Of a stretch of DNA of 11,389 bases, positions 1-7,291 are shown one piece after another. The notes beneath the pieces are model-generated. The model searched no databases and was not told the origin of the DNA. It saw nothing but the letters and a program-made list of their open reading frames with translations. This stretch comes from an uncultured Prevotella sp. (lineage in GTDB: Bacteria > Bacteroidota > Bacteroidia > Bacteroidales > Bacteroidaceae), in the NCBI GenBank assembly GCA_902497035.1, contig CABVDL010000087.1:1-11389 (forward strand). The letters are read 5' to 3'. The first letter of the stretch is position 1. Each line of letters opens with the position of its first letter. The translations under genes and the position numbers were made by a program.

Positions 1-133
1 ACCGATGGCGTACACTGCCACCGATGGCGTACACTGACACCGATGGCGTACACTGACACCGGTGGCGTACACTGCCACCGATGGCGTACACTGATACCAG
101 TGGCGTATACTGACACCGGTGGCGTACACCGAC
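1..133. repeat. 19-nt tandem repeat array (7 copies, open at left edge)
   Basis: Seven consecutive head-to-tail units of 19 nt start at 1, 20, 39, 58, 77, 96 and 115. The consensus is ACCGRTGGCGTACACTGMC, with single-base differences between copies (A/G at position 5, A/C at position 18, and scattered T or C changes in copies 5-7). There are no spacers, so it is not a CRISPR array. Units with G at position 5 form the 8-bp palindrome CACCGGTG across the unit junction, and every unit contains GTAC except copy 6 (GTAT). A reading frame can be drawn through the array (repeating AYTDTGG-like peptide), but nothing supports its translation. The first copy begins at base 1, so the array probably continues outside the window. 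Function unknown. Confidence 0.9.
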
Positions 134-202
134 ACGGACATTATCCGGATGCGCCGCTCTTATGCGCAAGCGACTATTCTGGCTTTGTTTGCTATCTTAC
201 CC
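134..202. other. Spacer between two tandem arrays, no gene seen
   Basis: This 69-nt stretch separates the 19-nt and 16-nt repeat arrays. On the minus strand, downstream of tex, it can form only weak stems (TGCGC with GCGCA; CGGA with TCCG) with no following T run. I therefore see no convincing rho-independent terminator for the minus-strand operon here. No promoter or coding signal is evident. Confidence 0.5.
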
Positions 203-314
203 TGCCTCTCAATTACTCTGCCTCTCAATTACTCTGCCTCTCAATTACTCTGCCTCTCAATTACTCTGCCTCTCAATTACTCTGCCTCTCAATTACCCTG
301 CCTCTCAATTACTC
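203..314. repeat. 16-nt tandem repeat array (7 copies) overlapping the tex stop codon
   Basis: Seven near-identical 16-nt units (TGCCTCTCAATTACTC on the plus strand) start at 203, 219, 235, 251, 267, 283 and 299; the only difference is a C for T near the end of copy 6. Read on the minus strand, the unit is GAGTAATTGAGAGGCA. The first unit on that strand contains the last Glu codon and the TAA stop of tex (stop at 309-311). Each unit therefore carries a copy of the GAG-TAA end of tex, as if the gene's 3' end was the seed of the array. 16 is not a multiple of 3, but every unit brings its own TAA. This is a likely slippage-prone, copy-number-variable locus. Confidence 0.92.
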
Positions 315-2420
315 AGTCCTCATCGTAAGGGAGATGCGGTGACGGCGGCGGTCCACATCCAGCACTTTCACCTGCACGTGCTGGTGGAGGCGCACCACGT
401 CGTTGGGGTTTTTGACATAGCGGTTGGCCAGCTGCGAGATATGCACGAGGCCGTCCTGATGGACACCCACGTCGACGAAGGCGCCGAAGTCGGTGATGTT
501 GGTCACGATGCCCGGCAGCAGCATGCCCGCCACGAGGTCGTCGATGGTGTGTACGCGTGGGTCGAACTCGAAGGTCTCTGCCTTGCCGCGCGGGTCGAGG
601 CCGGGTTTCTCCAGCTCTTTCATGATGTCGTTGAGCGTCGGCATGCCCACTGTCGTGGTGACGTAGCGTCGGAGGTCGATCTTGCCGCGTGTGGCAGGGT
701 CTTTCATCAGGTCGGTCACGCTGCATCCGCAGTCTTTCGCCATATGCTCCACCACGGCGTAGCTCTCGGGGTGGACGGCACTGCCGTCGAGCGGGTTCTT
801 GGCCCCGGGGATGCGCAGGAAGCCGGCGCACTGCGTGAAGGCGGCCGGTCCGAGGCGCGGCACCTTTTTCAGTTCCTGGCGCGAGGTGAAGGCCCCATGC
901 TCGCGGCGGTAATCGACGATGTTCTGCGCCAGTGCGGGCCCGAGGCCGCTGACGTAGGTCAGCAGGCTCTTCGATGCCGTGTTGACGTTGACGCCGACGG
1001 CGTTGACGCATAGCTCCACCGTCTGGTCGAGGCTGTGGCGCAGCTTCGTCTGGTCGACGTCGTGCTGGTATTGTCCCACGCCGATGCTCTTCGGGTCGAT
1101 CTTCACCAGCTCGGCCAATGGGTCCATGAGCCGCCGCCCGATGCTCACGGCGCCGCGCACGGTGACATCCTCGTCGGGGAACTCCTCGCGTGCCACCTCA
1201 GACGCCGAGTAGATGCTCGCGCCGTCCTCGCTCACCACGTAGGTGGGTATGCCGCTTATCTGCCGCAGCACGTCGGCGGTCTCCCTCGACCCCGTTCCGT
1301 TGCCGCAGGCGATGGCCTCCACCTTCCACTGCCGCGCGATGGCGGCGTAGGGCCCGCCCTTGCCGTCGGGGGCCTTCATATAGGGGCAGACGGTGTGGTG
1401 GAGCAGGTTGCCCTGTGCGTCGAGTACCACGACCTTGCAGCCCGTGCGAATGCCCGGGTCAACGCCCATCACGCGCTTCTGCCCCAGGGGCGGGGCGAGG
1501 AGCAGCTGACGCAGGTTGGTGCGGAACACCTCTATGGCCTCGTCGTCGGCCTTCTCCTTGCTCAGGGCGGCAAACTCATTCTCTATCGACGGGCAGAGGA
1601 GACGGCTGTAGCTGTCGGCCACCGCCTCGGCCACGAGCGTCTGGCAGGGACCCATGCCGCGGACGTAGTGGCGCTTGAGACGGCTGACGCACTCGTCGTC
1701 ATCGACGGAGATGGTGACGCGGAGAAAGCCCTCGGCCTCGCCGCGGCGCATGGCCAGCAGCCGGTGGGAGGAGCAGCGGCGCAGTTCCTCGCTGAAGGCG
1801 AAGTAGTCGGCATATTTCTGGGCCTCGTCCTCGTCTTTCTTCTTCTGCACGACGCGCGACGCGATGACGGCCTCACGGCGGAAGGCCTTGCGCACCGACT
1901 GGCGCGCGCCCTCGTCCATGCTCACGTCCTCGGCGATGATGTCCTGCGCGCCTTTCAGCGCGGCCGCGGCATCAGGCACGTCGTCCTTGACGAAGCGTTG
2001 CGCGGCGGTCTCGGGATGAGGCTCCCGCTGCAGCATGATGAGCGTGGCCAGCGGCTCCAGTCCCTGCTCGCGCGCCACCTGCGCGCGGGTGCGGCGGCGG
2101 GGCTTGTAGGGCATGTAGATGTCCTCGAGGGCGGTGGTGTCCCAGCACTGGCCGATGCGGTCGCGCAGCGCGTCGGTGAGCTTGCCCTGGGCGCCGATGG
2201 TCTTCAGAATGGTGTCCTTGCGCTTCTGCAGCTCCTTGAGTTTCTCGTAGAGGTCGCTGATGGCCGCCACCTGCACCTCGTTGAGGTTGCCCGTGGCTTC
2301 CTTGCGGTAGCGGCTGATGAAGGGTATGGTGCAGCCGGCGTCGAGCAGGTCGAGCGTCGCATCGACCTGTTCGGCGCGTATGGCCGTCTGGCTGGCAATG
2401 ATTTTGGCTAAAGCGTTCAT
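309..2420 (-). CDS. tex: Tex family RNA-binding transcription accessory protein
   Basis: The 703-residue protein matches Tex (YhgF) along its whole length. Visible parts are an N-terminal helical region with the family sequence PFISRYRKEATG (about 33-44) and YMPYKPRRRTRA (102-113); a YqgF/RNase H-like domain beginning VMGVDPGIRTG (317-327); the conserved VGQYQHDV segment (448-455); helix-hairpin-helix repeats around 483-537 (VSGLGPALA, VPRLGPAAF); and a C-terminal S1 RNA-binding domain (about 634-703). Tex binds nucleic acid and acts in transcription; its exact role is unsettled, and work in other bacteria links it to toxin expression and to RNA polymerase. The chain stops right after the S1 fold and lacks the basic tail seen in some proteobacterial Tex proteins. 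It starts at ATG 2420, 27 nt after the S41 peptidase gene, so it is probably the last gene of the minus-strand operon. Its stop codon lies inside a 16-nt tandem repeat. Confidence 0.95.
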   Translation of the reverse strand: MNALAKIIASQTAIRAEQVDATLDLLDAGCTIPFISRYRKEATGNLNEVQVAAISDLYEKLKELQKRKDTILKTIGAQGKLTDALRDRIGQCWDTTALEDIYMPYKPRRRTRAQVAREQGLEPLATLIMLQREPHPETAAQRFVKDDVPDAAAALKGAQDIIAEDVSMDEGARQSVRKAFRREAVIASRVVQKKKDEDEAQKYADYFAFSEELRRCSSHRLLAMRRGEAEGFLRVTISVDDDECVSRLKRHYVRGMGPCQTLVAEAVADSYSRLLCPSIENEFAALSKEKADDEAIEVFRTNLRQLLLAPPLGQKRVMGVDPGIRTGCKVVVLDAQGNLLHHTVCPYMKAPDGKGGPYAAIARQWKVEAIACGNGTGSRETADVLRQISGIPTYVVSEDGASIYSASEVAREEFPDEDVTVRGAVSIGRRLMDPLAELVKIDPKSIGVGQYQHDVDQTKLRHSLDQTVELCVNAVGVNVNTASKSLLTYVSGLGPALAQNIVDYRREHGAFTSRQELKKVPRLGPAAFTQCAGFLRIPGAKNPLDGSAVHPESYAVVEHMAKDCGCSVTDLMKDPATRGKIDLRRYVTTTVGMPTLNDIMKELEKPGLDPRGKAETFEFDPRVHTIDDLVAGMLLPGIVTNITDFGAFVDVGVHQDGLVHISQLANRYVKNPNDVVRLHQHVQVKVLDVDRRRHRISLTMRTE

Positions 2421-2447
2421 TGACTTATATATAAATAAGGTGTGTGA

Positions 2448-3482
2448 TTATTGTTGGCTGATGATGGCGCGCGCCCTCTCGATGATGGTGTCGCGCCCGC
2501 GGTAGAAGTCGGTCATCGTCATGCCCACACTCACGTCGGGGGCGATGCCGTCCTCGGTGGAGCGCTTGTCGCGGTCGTACATGGGGCAGGCTGAGAAGCG
2601 CACGCTCCATCCGTTGGGCAGCTCCGACGAGAAAGGCAGTCCGGCCCCGCCTCCCGTGTGGTCGCCCACGATGGTGACACGGGGGCAGCATTTCATGTAT
2701 TTCACAAACTCGTTGGCTGCCGAATATACCGAGCGGTTGGTCAGCACGACGACGGGCTTCTGCCATCTGATGCCCTGTGAGGGCTTGAGCCGCTGCTCCT
2801 GCATGCCGGAGAAGTCGCTGTGGCCCCGTCCCGTCTTGTGGCGCATGTAGCCCACGAGCAGGGTCTCGTTGGTGAAGCGCGCGGCGAGCGTCTCGGCCGA
2901 TGTGATCATGCCTCCGCCGTTGCCGCGCAGGTCGATGATGAGGCCGCGGCATGGCTGGAAGTAGAGCAGGATGTCGTCGAGGGAGCCCGCGCCGAGCGCA
3001 TACTGGAACGTGCCGCACCGCAGGTAGCCGATGTTGTCGTCGAGTATGCGGTAGCTCATGCCGCCGGCAATGCGGTAGTCGGTGCCGAGATACTGCCGGG
3101 CGAGGGTGTCGCTGAAGTTGGTGGGATAGTCCTCGTGGAACTGCCAGTAGCGTCCGATGTCGAAGCCCGCGTAGAGGTTGACGTGGCCGTCGCGCAGCTC
3201 GCCGAGCATGTCGCCCATCACCTCGAGCTGCTGGCTCTCGGTCATGCCGTCGTTGAAGCGTGGCGCATAGGCCCGGTGGATGGAGTCCCAGTCGATGCCC
3301 TTCTCCTCGAAGAAGCAGTAGTGCTCATCCATTATCTTCCACAGCGCCTCGAAGTTGCCCGACGGCGTGTCGGAGAATTCCCCGGTATCGACGCAGCTGC
3401 CGAGCAGCAGGGCTGAGAGGCAGCAGGCGATGAGCAGGGCCAGCTTGTGTCCGTAGCGTGTATATGGTTTGAGAGGTCTCAT
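2448..3482 (-). CDS. S41 family peptidase, lipoprotein
   Basis: The 344-residue protein has a basic N-terminus, a hydrophobic stretch and a lipobox ending LLLGSC (Cys30), so it should be a lipid-anchored envelope protein. The region from about 43 (FEALWKIMDEHY) resembles the N-terminal core of tricorn-like S41 proteins, and LRDGH (96-100) supplies a conserved His. The S41 core follows: GLIIDLRGNGGG (180-191), then the nucleophile region NRSVYSAANEF (249-259) with likely catalytic Ser254, and GDHTGGGAG (273-281). The Lys that follows the Ser by about 25 residues in Prc/CtpA is Gly here, so a tricorn-like Ser/His mechanism is more likely than Ser/Lys. No PDZ domain is obvious. The natural substrate is unknown. 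It lies 30 nt after the DUF3316-like gene and 27 nt before tex, with no promoter of its own visible. Confidence 0.9.
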   Translation of the reverse strand: MRPLKPYTRYGHKLALLIACCLSALLLGSCVDTGEFSDTPSGNFEALWKIMDEHYCFFEEKGIDWDSIHRAYAPRFNDGMTESQQLEVMGDMLGELRDGHVNLYAGFDIGRYWQFHEDYPTNFSDTLARQYLGTDYRIAGGMSYRILDDNIGYLRCGTFQYALGAGSLDDILLYFQPCRGLIIDLRGNGGGMITSAETLAARFTNETLLVGYMRHKTGRGHSDFSGMQEQRLKPSQGIRWQKPVVVLTNRSVYSAANEFVKYMKCCPRVTIVGDHTGGGAGLPFSSELPNGWSVRFSACPMYDRDKRSTEDGIAPDVSVGMTMTDFYRGRDTIIERARAIISQQ

Positions 3483-3512
3483 TGTATCGTGGTTGTGTGG
3501 GGGCTTGTCCGG

Positions 3513-4337
3513 CTAAATTTTCCATCCCACGACGATGCCGTGGGAGTATTGGTGGTATTTGAGGCTGTTGGCGCGCAGTTGCCTGATGTCGCCCATATAG
3601 CCCACGGTGAGGGTGGCGCGCCAGAGGCGGAAGTCGAACAGGAGCAGCTGGTGCAGCTGAAAGGCGTTGCCGGGGTGGGTGAGTACGACGTTGTGGTCGT
3701 AGTTGCCACGCGAGAAAATCTCATAGTACGACTGTCCGTAGTTGGGCGAGAAGGCGGCCCCGATGAGCGGGCTGCAGGCCTCGTAGCGCAGGGCGAAGGG
3801 GCGGTTCAAGAGGCGGAAGTGCCAGGCGGCGCCTATGGCGGGGTCTATGGCCAGGGCGATGCGCGCCTGCGCCGGGTTGTTGGAGTTGCGGGTGTTGTAG
3901 AGTCCGCCGAGCGTGGCGTCGGCCACGCCGCCCGCGCGCAGCCGCAGTCCGGGCAGCGGCCACCAGTTGCAGTGCCAGCCGAACTTCAGGCTGTACATGG
4001 CCGAGAGCATGGAGTTGTCGTTGCCGCGTGTGTCGGAGCTGGTGATGAAGGCCTGGTGCATCATGGTGAAGCTGACGCGGCTTGAGTCGCGCCGCCGCTC
4101 CTTGTCGAAGATGTAGCGCAGCTCGGGTCCTGAGGCCTTCTCCTGCGAGATGTAGGTATCAAGGATGTTGGTGTGGGCCAGGCCAATGAGGTAGTTGCGG
4201 GTGTTGCCGCCTGCGGCCATGGCCAGGTCGCCCGTTCCCTGCGCCGCCGCGGCCGCGCCCGTGAGCAGAAGCATGACGGGCAGCAGGAGCCGCGTGAGCG
4301 GGGTGGGGCGATGGTGAGGAAAAATCGCTGAAGCCAT
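3513..4337 (-). CDS. DUF3316-like secreted or outer-membrane protein
   Basis: A 274-residue protein starts at ATG 4337; a GTG two codons upstream (4343) is possible but less likely. A signal peptide is visible: basic residues, then LLLPVMLLLTGAAAAAQ with likely cleavage before Gln. The mature part has alternating polar and hydrophobic strands, many Tyr, Trp and Asn residues, and segments such as LGGLYNTRNSNNPAQ and LTVGYMGDIRQL. It ends in a short hydrophobic strand (GIVVGWKI), consistent with an outer-membrane beta-barrel or a surface beta protein. The overall pattern resembles the Bacteroidetes family DUF3316; that assignment is from memory of the family and not from a search. Function is unknown. 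It sits 20 nt after the topoisomerase gene and 30 nt before the S41 lipoprotein; this pairing suggests the two envelope proteins may work together. Confidence 0.7.
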   Translation of the reverse strand: MASAIFPHHRPTPLTRLLLPVMLLLTGAAAAAQGTGDLAMAAGGNTRNYLIGLAHTNILDTYISQEKASGPELRYIFDKERRRDSSRVSFTMMHQAFITSSDTRGNDNSMLSAMYSLKFGWHCNWWPLPGLRLRAGGVADATLGGLYNTRNSNNPAQARIALAIDPAIGAAWHFRLLNRPFALRYEACSPLIGAAFSPNYGQSYYEIFSRGNYDHNVVLTHPGNAFQLHQLLLFDFRLWRATLTVGYMGDIRQLRANSLKYHQYSHGIVVGWKI

Positions 4338-4357
4338 AAGCACGAGGGTTGAGGGGA

Positions 4358-7138
4358 TTATTGGTCGAAGAGGCTGAGCTGCCCCGTCATCTCGTCGATG
4401 ACCTGCTGCTGGCTCTTTCCGGCATCGGGGTCGAGGTCTTCGTCAGCGTTGTCGCCGTCGTCGCCGCTGCCGTCGTTGTCGTCGTCGGGCTCCTCCGGCT
4501 GCCGCAGCGGCTCGAGCTCCTCCACGCGGTCAATGGTGTAGTTGGCCACGCGCTTGCCCTTGGCCTTGAAGCCCTTGACCATGATGAACGAGTCGACATC
4601 AATCTCCATGGGCGGCCTCACGGCATCGTCGCCGCCGAAGGTGACGCGGACGCGTGGATATACCGTGTCGGTGAGCAGCGCAAGCCTGGTGGCGGGGTTG
4701 TCGCCGAGATAGTTCTGTGGTTTCTTCGAGGCCTCCATGACGAAGCGCTTGATATAGAGGTAGCCACCGTTGTCGGCATCGAAGAGCAGGGCCGTCCATA
4801 CCTTTCCGGGCTGCCATTTCTCTATCAGCATGATGTTGTCCTCGAAGTGGTTGTTGAGGTCGAAGTCGGTGGTGTAGAAGTCTCCGTTGTCGAGCACGAC
4901 GAGTATCAGGTCGCCTTCGTTGAACTCTCCGAGCAGCTTTCCGTGGTCCTCGTAGTTGAGCCGGTGTATGTCGGAGTCGTACCACACCTTTCGTCCTCCG
5001 AGCGTCGAGCGTCCGTGGCTCTTGAGCGAGATGCGGTGCACGCTCTTCTTCGTGAGCAGGTTGCCCTTGACGCCGCGTCCCTTGATGGGAATTTCGGAGA
5101 AGTCCTTGAAGAGGAAGATGTTCTGCCGTTTCTTCTGCGGGTCGATGTCGAGCGTCACCTTGATGACCTCGGCCTCGCCGTTGGGATTGGCCGTGAAATA
5201 GACGACCCGTGAGCCGGGGTTGCCCTGCGTGACGTTGTATTCCCGGTCGCGTATGATGGATGTGATGTTGAAGCGCTTGATGTAGTACGGTCCCTTGGTG
5301 CCGTCGCGATAGACCGCGTTGTAGGTGGTGCGGCTGTCGTTGCGCTTGAACACCTGCAGCCACAGGATGTTCTTGCCCACAAACACCTTGTCGGCCACGC
5401 GTATGACCTTGTACCGGCCGTCGCGGTAGAAGATGATGATGTCGTCGATGTCGGAGCAGTTGCAGACAAACTCGTCCTTTTTCAGTCCTGTCCCGATGAA
5501 GCCGTCCTGTCGGTTGATGTAGAGCTTCTCGTTGGCCTCCACCACCTTTGTGGCCTCTATGGTGTCGAAGGAGCGCACCTCGGTGAGGCGCGGATGGTCG
5601 TTGCCGTAGGTGTCCTTGAGGTGGTTGAACCAGGCTATGGTGACGTCGGTCATGTGGCTGAGGTCGTGCTCGATGCCCTTTATTTCCGACTTTATCCTGA
5701 CCATGAGCTGGTCGGCCTTGGCCTTGTTGTATTTCAGTATGCGCTGCATCTTGATTTCGAGCAGCCTGAGATAGTCGTCGTCGGTGATGTCGCGTATGAG
5801 CTGGGGCTTGAACGGCGTGAACTGCCTGTCGAGGAAGCGCAGCACGGCCTTTTGGCTGGCAGCCTGCTCAAACTCCTTTTCCTTGTACATGCGCTGCTCG
5901 ATGAAGATGCGCTCAAGCGAGGCGAAGAACAGCTGCTCCTCAAGCTCGCCCTTGCGTATGAGCAGCTCCTTGCGCAGCAGTCCCATCGTGCGGTCGGTGG
6001 AGTGGGCCAGCACCTCGCTCACGGTGAGAAACTGCGGCTTGTCGTCCTCGATGACGCAGCAGTTGGGCGAGATGTTTATCTCGCAGTCGGTGAAGGCGTA
6101 GAGCGCGTCGATGGTCTTGTCGGGCGACACGCCGGGCGAGAGCTGTATCTGGATTTCCACCTCGCGGGCCGTCATGTCGACCACCTTCCGGGCCTTGATC
6201 TTGCCTTTCTCTATGGCCTTCGTGATGGAGTCCTCGAGGCTGGCGGCCGTCTTGGTGAACGGTATCTCCCGGATGACGAGCGTCTTGGCGTCGAGCTTCT
6301 CAATCTTTGCCCTTATGCGCACCACGCCGCCGCGCTGTCCGTCGTTGTATTTGGCGATGTCGATGGCGCCGCCCGTGGGGAAGTCGGGATAGAGATGAAA
6401 CTCCTCGCCCTTGAGGTAGTGGATGGCAGCGTCGCAGATCTCGTTGAAGTTGTGGGGCAGCACCTTCGACGAGAGGCCCACGGCGATGCCGTCGGCGCCC
6501 TGCGCCAAGAGCAACGGAAACTTGGCGGGCAGCGTGATGGGCTCCTTGTTGCGCCCGTCATAGGACAGCTGCCAGTCGGTAATCTTGGGATTGAACAATA
6601 TCTCGAGGGCAAACTTCGACAGCTTGGCCTCGATGTATCGGGGCGCTGCCGCGCGGTCGCCCGTCAGTATGTTGCCCCAGTTGCCCTGGGTGTCGATGAG
6701 CAGGCTCTTCTGTCCGAGCTGCACGAGGGCGTCGCCGATGGAGGCGTCGCCGTGGGGATGGAACTTCATCGTCTCGCCCACGATGTTGGCCACCTTGTTG
6801 TAGCGGCCGTCGTCCATGCGCTTCATCGTGTGCAGGATGCGCCGCTGCACGGGTTTCAGGCCGTCCTCGATGCTCGGCACGGCACGCTCCAGTATGACGT
6901 ACGACGCATAGTCGAGGAACCAGTTCTTGTACATTCCCGACAGATGGTGCACGGCGGAGGCGTCGAAGCGGTCGGCAGGCTTGTAGTCGGAGTGCTCGTC
7001 CTCGGTGAGCTCGTCGTCCTGCCGGTCACCGTCGGAAGAGCCCTCATTTGACTGCTCCTCAGGGGCGCTGCCGGAGGCGTTGTCGAGTGGCGTATTGCTG
7101 GCTTGTTGTCCGTTGTCTTTTGTCTTGTCGTCGTCCAT
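4358..7138 (-). CDS. parC: Type IIA DNA topoisomerase subunit A (ParC-like, Bacteroidetes type)
   Basis: The 926-residue protein is the DNA-cleaving subunit of a type II topoisomerase. It should act with a ParE-type ATPase to decatenate and relax DNA; that partner is not in the window. An acidic, disordered N-terminus (about 1-55) precedes the breakage-reunion domain (about 66-500). This has the HPHGD motif (128-132 region) and the catalytic Tyr168 in AAAPRYIEAKL. The C-terminal region (about 540-880) resembles a degenerate GyrA/ParC beta-pinwheel; only GRGVKG (687-692) recalls a GyrA box, which favours topoisomerase IV over gyrase. An Asp-rich linker (883-905) leads to the C-terminal end GQLSLFDQ. 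The start at ATG 7138 was chosen over an upstream in-frame ATG (7225) because the upstream stretch overlaps the promoter and is low-complexity. It is the first gene of the minus-strand operon. Bacteroidetes annotations often call it only DNA gyrase/topoisomerase IV subunit A. Confidence 0.93.
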   Translation of the reverse strand: MDDDKTKDNGQQASNTPLDNASGSAPEEQSNEGSSDGDRQDDELTEDEHSDYKPADRFDASAVHHLSGMYKNWFLDYASYVILERAVPSIEDGLKPVQRRILHTMKRMDDGRYNKVANIVGETMKFHPHGDASIGDALVQLGQKSLLIDTQGNWGNILTGDRAAAPRYIEAKLSKFALEILFNPKITDWQLSYDGRNKEPITLPAKFPLLLAQGADGIAVGLSSKVLPHNFNEICDAAIHYLKGEEFHLYPDFPTGGAIDIAKYNDGQRGGVVRIRAKIEKLDAKTLVIREIPFTKTAASLEDSITKAIEKGKIKARKVVDMTAREVEIQIQLSPGVSPDKTIDALYAFTDCEINISPNCCVIEDDKPQFLTVSEVLAHSTDRTMGLLRKELLIRKGELEEQLFFASLERIFIEQRMYKEKEFEQAASQKAVLRFLDRQFTPFKPQLIRDITDDDYLRLLEIKMQRILKYNKAKADQLMVRIKSEIKGIEHDLSHMTDVTIAWFNHLKDTYGNDHPRLTEVRSFDTIEATKVVEANEKLYINRQDGFIGTGLKKDEFVCNCSDIDDIIIFYRDGRYKVIRVADKVFVGKNILWLQVFKRNDSRTTYNAVYRDGTKGPYYIKRFNITSIIRDREYNVTQGNPGSRVVYFTANPNGEAEVIKVTLDIDPQKKRQNIFLFKDFSEIPIKGRGVKGNLLTKKSVHRISLKSHGRSTLGGRKVWYDSDIHRLNYEDHGKLLGEFNEGDLILVVLDNGDFYTTDFDLNNHFEDNIMLIEKWQPGKVWTALLFDADNGGYLYIKRFVMEASKKPQNYLGDNPATRLALLTDTVYPRVRVTFGGDDAVRPPMEIDVDSFIMVKGFKAKGKRVANYTIDRVEELEPLRQPEEPDDDNDGSGDDGDNADEDLDPDAGKSQQQVIDEMTGQLSLFDQ

Positions 7139-7167
7139 ATAGTAGAATAATGTTGTCTGTTTTCGTG

Positions 7168-7175
7168 CAAAGGTA
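7168..7175 (-). promoter_or_regulatory. Promoter -7 element for the topoisomerase operon
   Basis: On the minus strand this reads TACCTTTG, an exact match to the Bacteroidetes -7 consensus TAnnTTTG. It lies 29 nt upstream of the ATG at 7138, leaving a short 5' leader. I see no good TTTG-type -33 element at the expected distance. This is the only clear promoter seen for the four-gene minus-strand block. Confidence 0.65.
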
Positions 7176-7228
7176 AAAATAAATTGCGAGAAAGGGGAGA
7201 AAAAAGCATGAAAAAGCATGGACATTAC

Positions 7229-7260
7229 TTGCCCGTTTTGATATTTAATTCATACCTTTG
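7229..7260 (+). promoter_or_regulatory. Promoter of asnA (-33 TTG, -7 TACCTTTG)
   Basis: TACCTTTG at 7253-7260 matches the Bacteroidetes -7 consensus. A TTG at 7229-7231 lies 21 nt upstream, the expected spacing for the -33 element. Transcription would begin about 25 nt before the asnA ATG at 7292. The promoter is divergent from that of the topoisomerase operon; the two -7 boxes are 77 nt apart. Confidence 0.7.
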
Positions 7261-7291
7261 CATCGCAAAGAGACAATTTATTAAAGAAATT

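Noticed and set aside
1..314. CRISPR array
   Set aside because: The repeats are contiguous with no unique spacers, and units of 16 and 19 nt are too short. No cas genes are present.
43..342. Repeat-containing small proteins encoded through the two tandem arrays (43-342 and 119-328)
   Set aside because: The reading frames exist only because the repeats lack stops in those frames. There is no promoter, ribosome site or plausible protein, and one runs into the antisense of tex.
309..420. Tex truncated by the tandem repeat
   Set aside because: The S1 domain is complete before the stop, and Tex proteins of about 700 residues are normal in this phylum as far as I recall.
1035..2411. Long plus-strand ORF (458 codons) opposite tex
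   Set aside because: It is an antisense shadow of a GC-rich gene. The composition is Ala/Val/Leu/His-rich with no family motifs, while the minus strand encodes a full Tex protein.
3447..5212. Plus-strand ORFs (3447-4085 and 4349-5212) opposite the DUF3316-like and topoisomerase genes
   Set aside because: Their low-complexity Val/Glu/Ala sequence is explained by third-position GC bias of the real genes on the other strand.
5594..7051. Long plus-strand ORF (485 codons) opposite the topoisomerase gene
   Set aside because: It is a shadow frame of the minus-strand parC-like gene, with no recognisable domain and no promoter.
7139..7225. N-terminal extension of the topoisomerase subunit to ATG 7225
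   Set aside because: The extension (29 residues, Phe-rich) overlaps the TACCTTTG promoter, so it would not be transcribed. ATG 7138 gives a normal acidic N-terminus.
7184..7291. N-terminal extension of AsnA to ATG 7184
   Set aside because: The asnA promoter (7229-7260) lies inside it, and AsnA homologs begin near MSKIIRPEHY.
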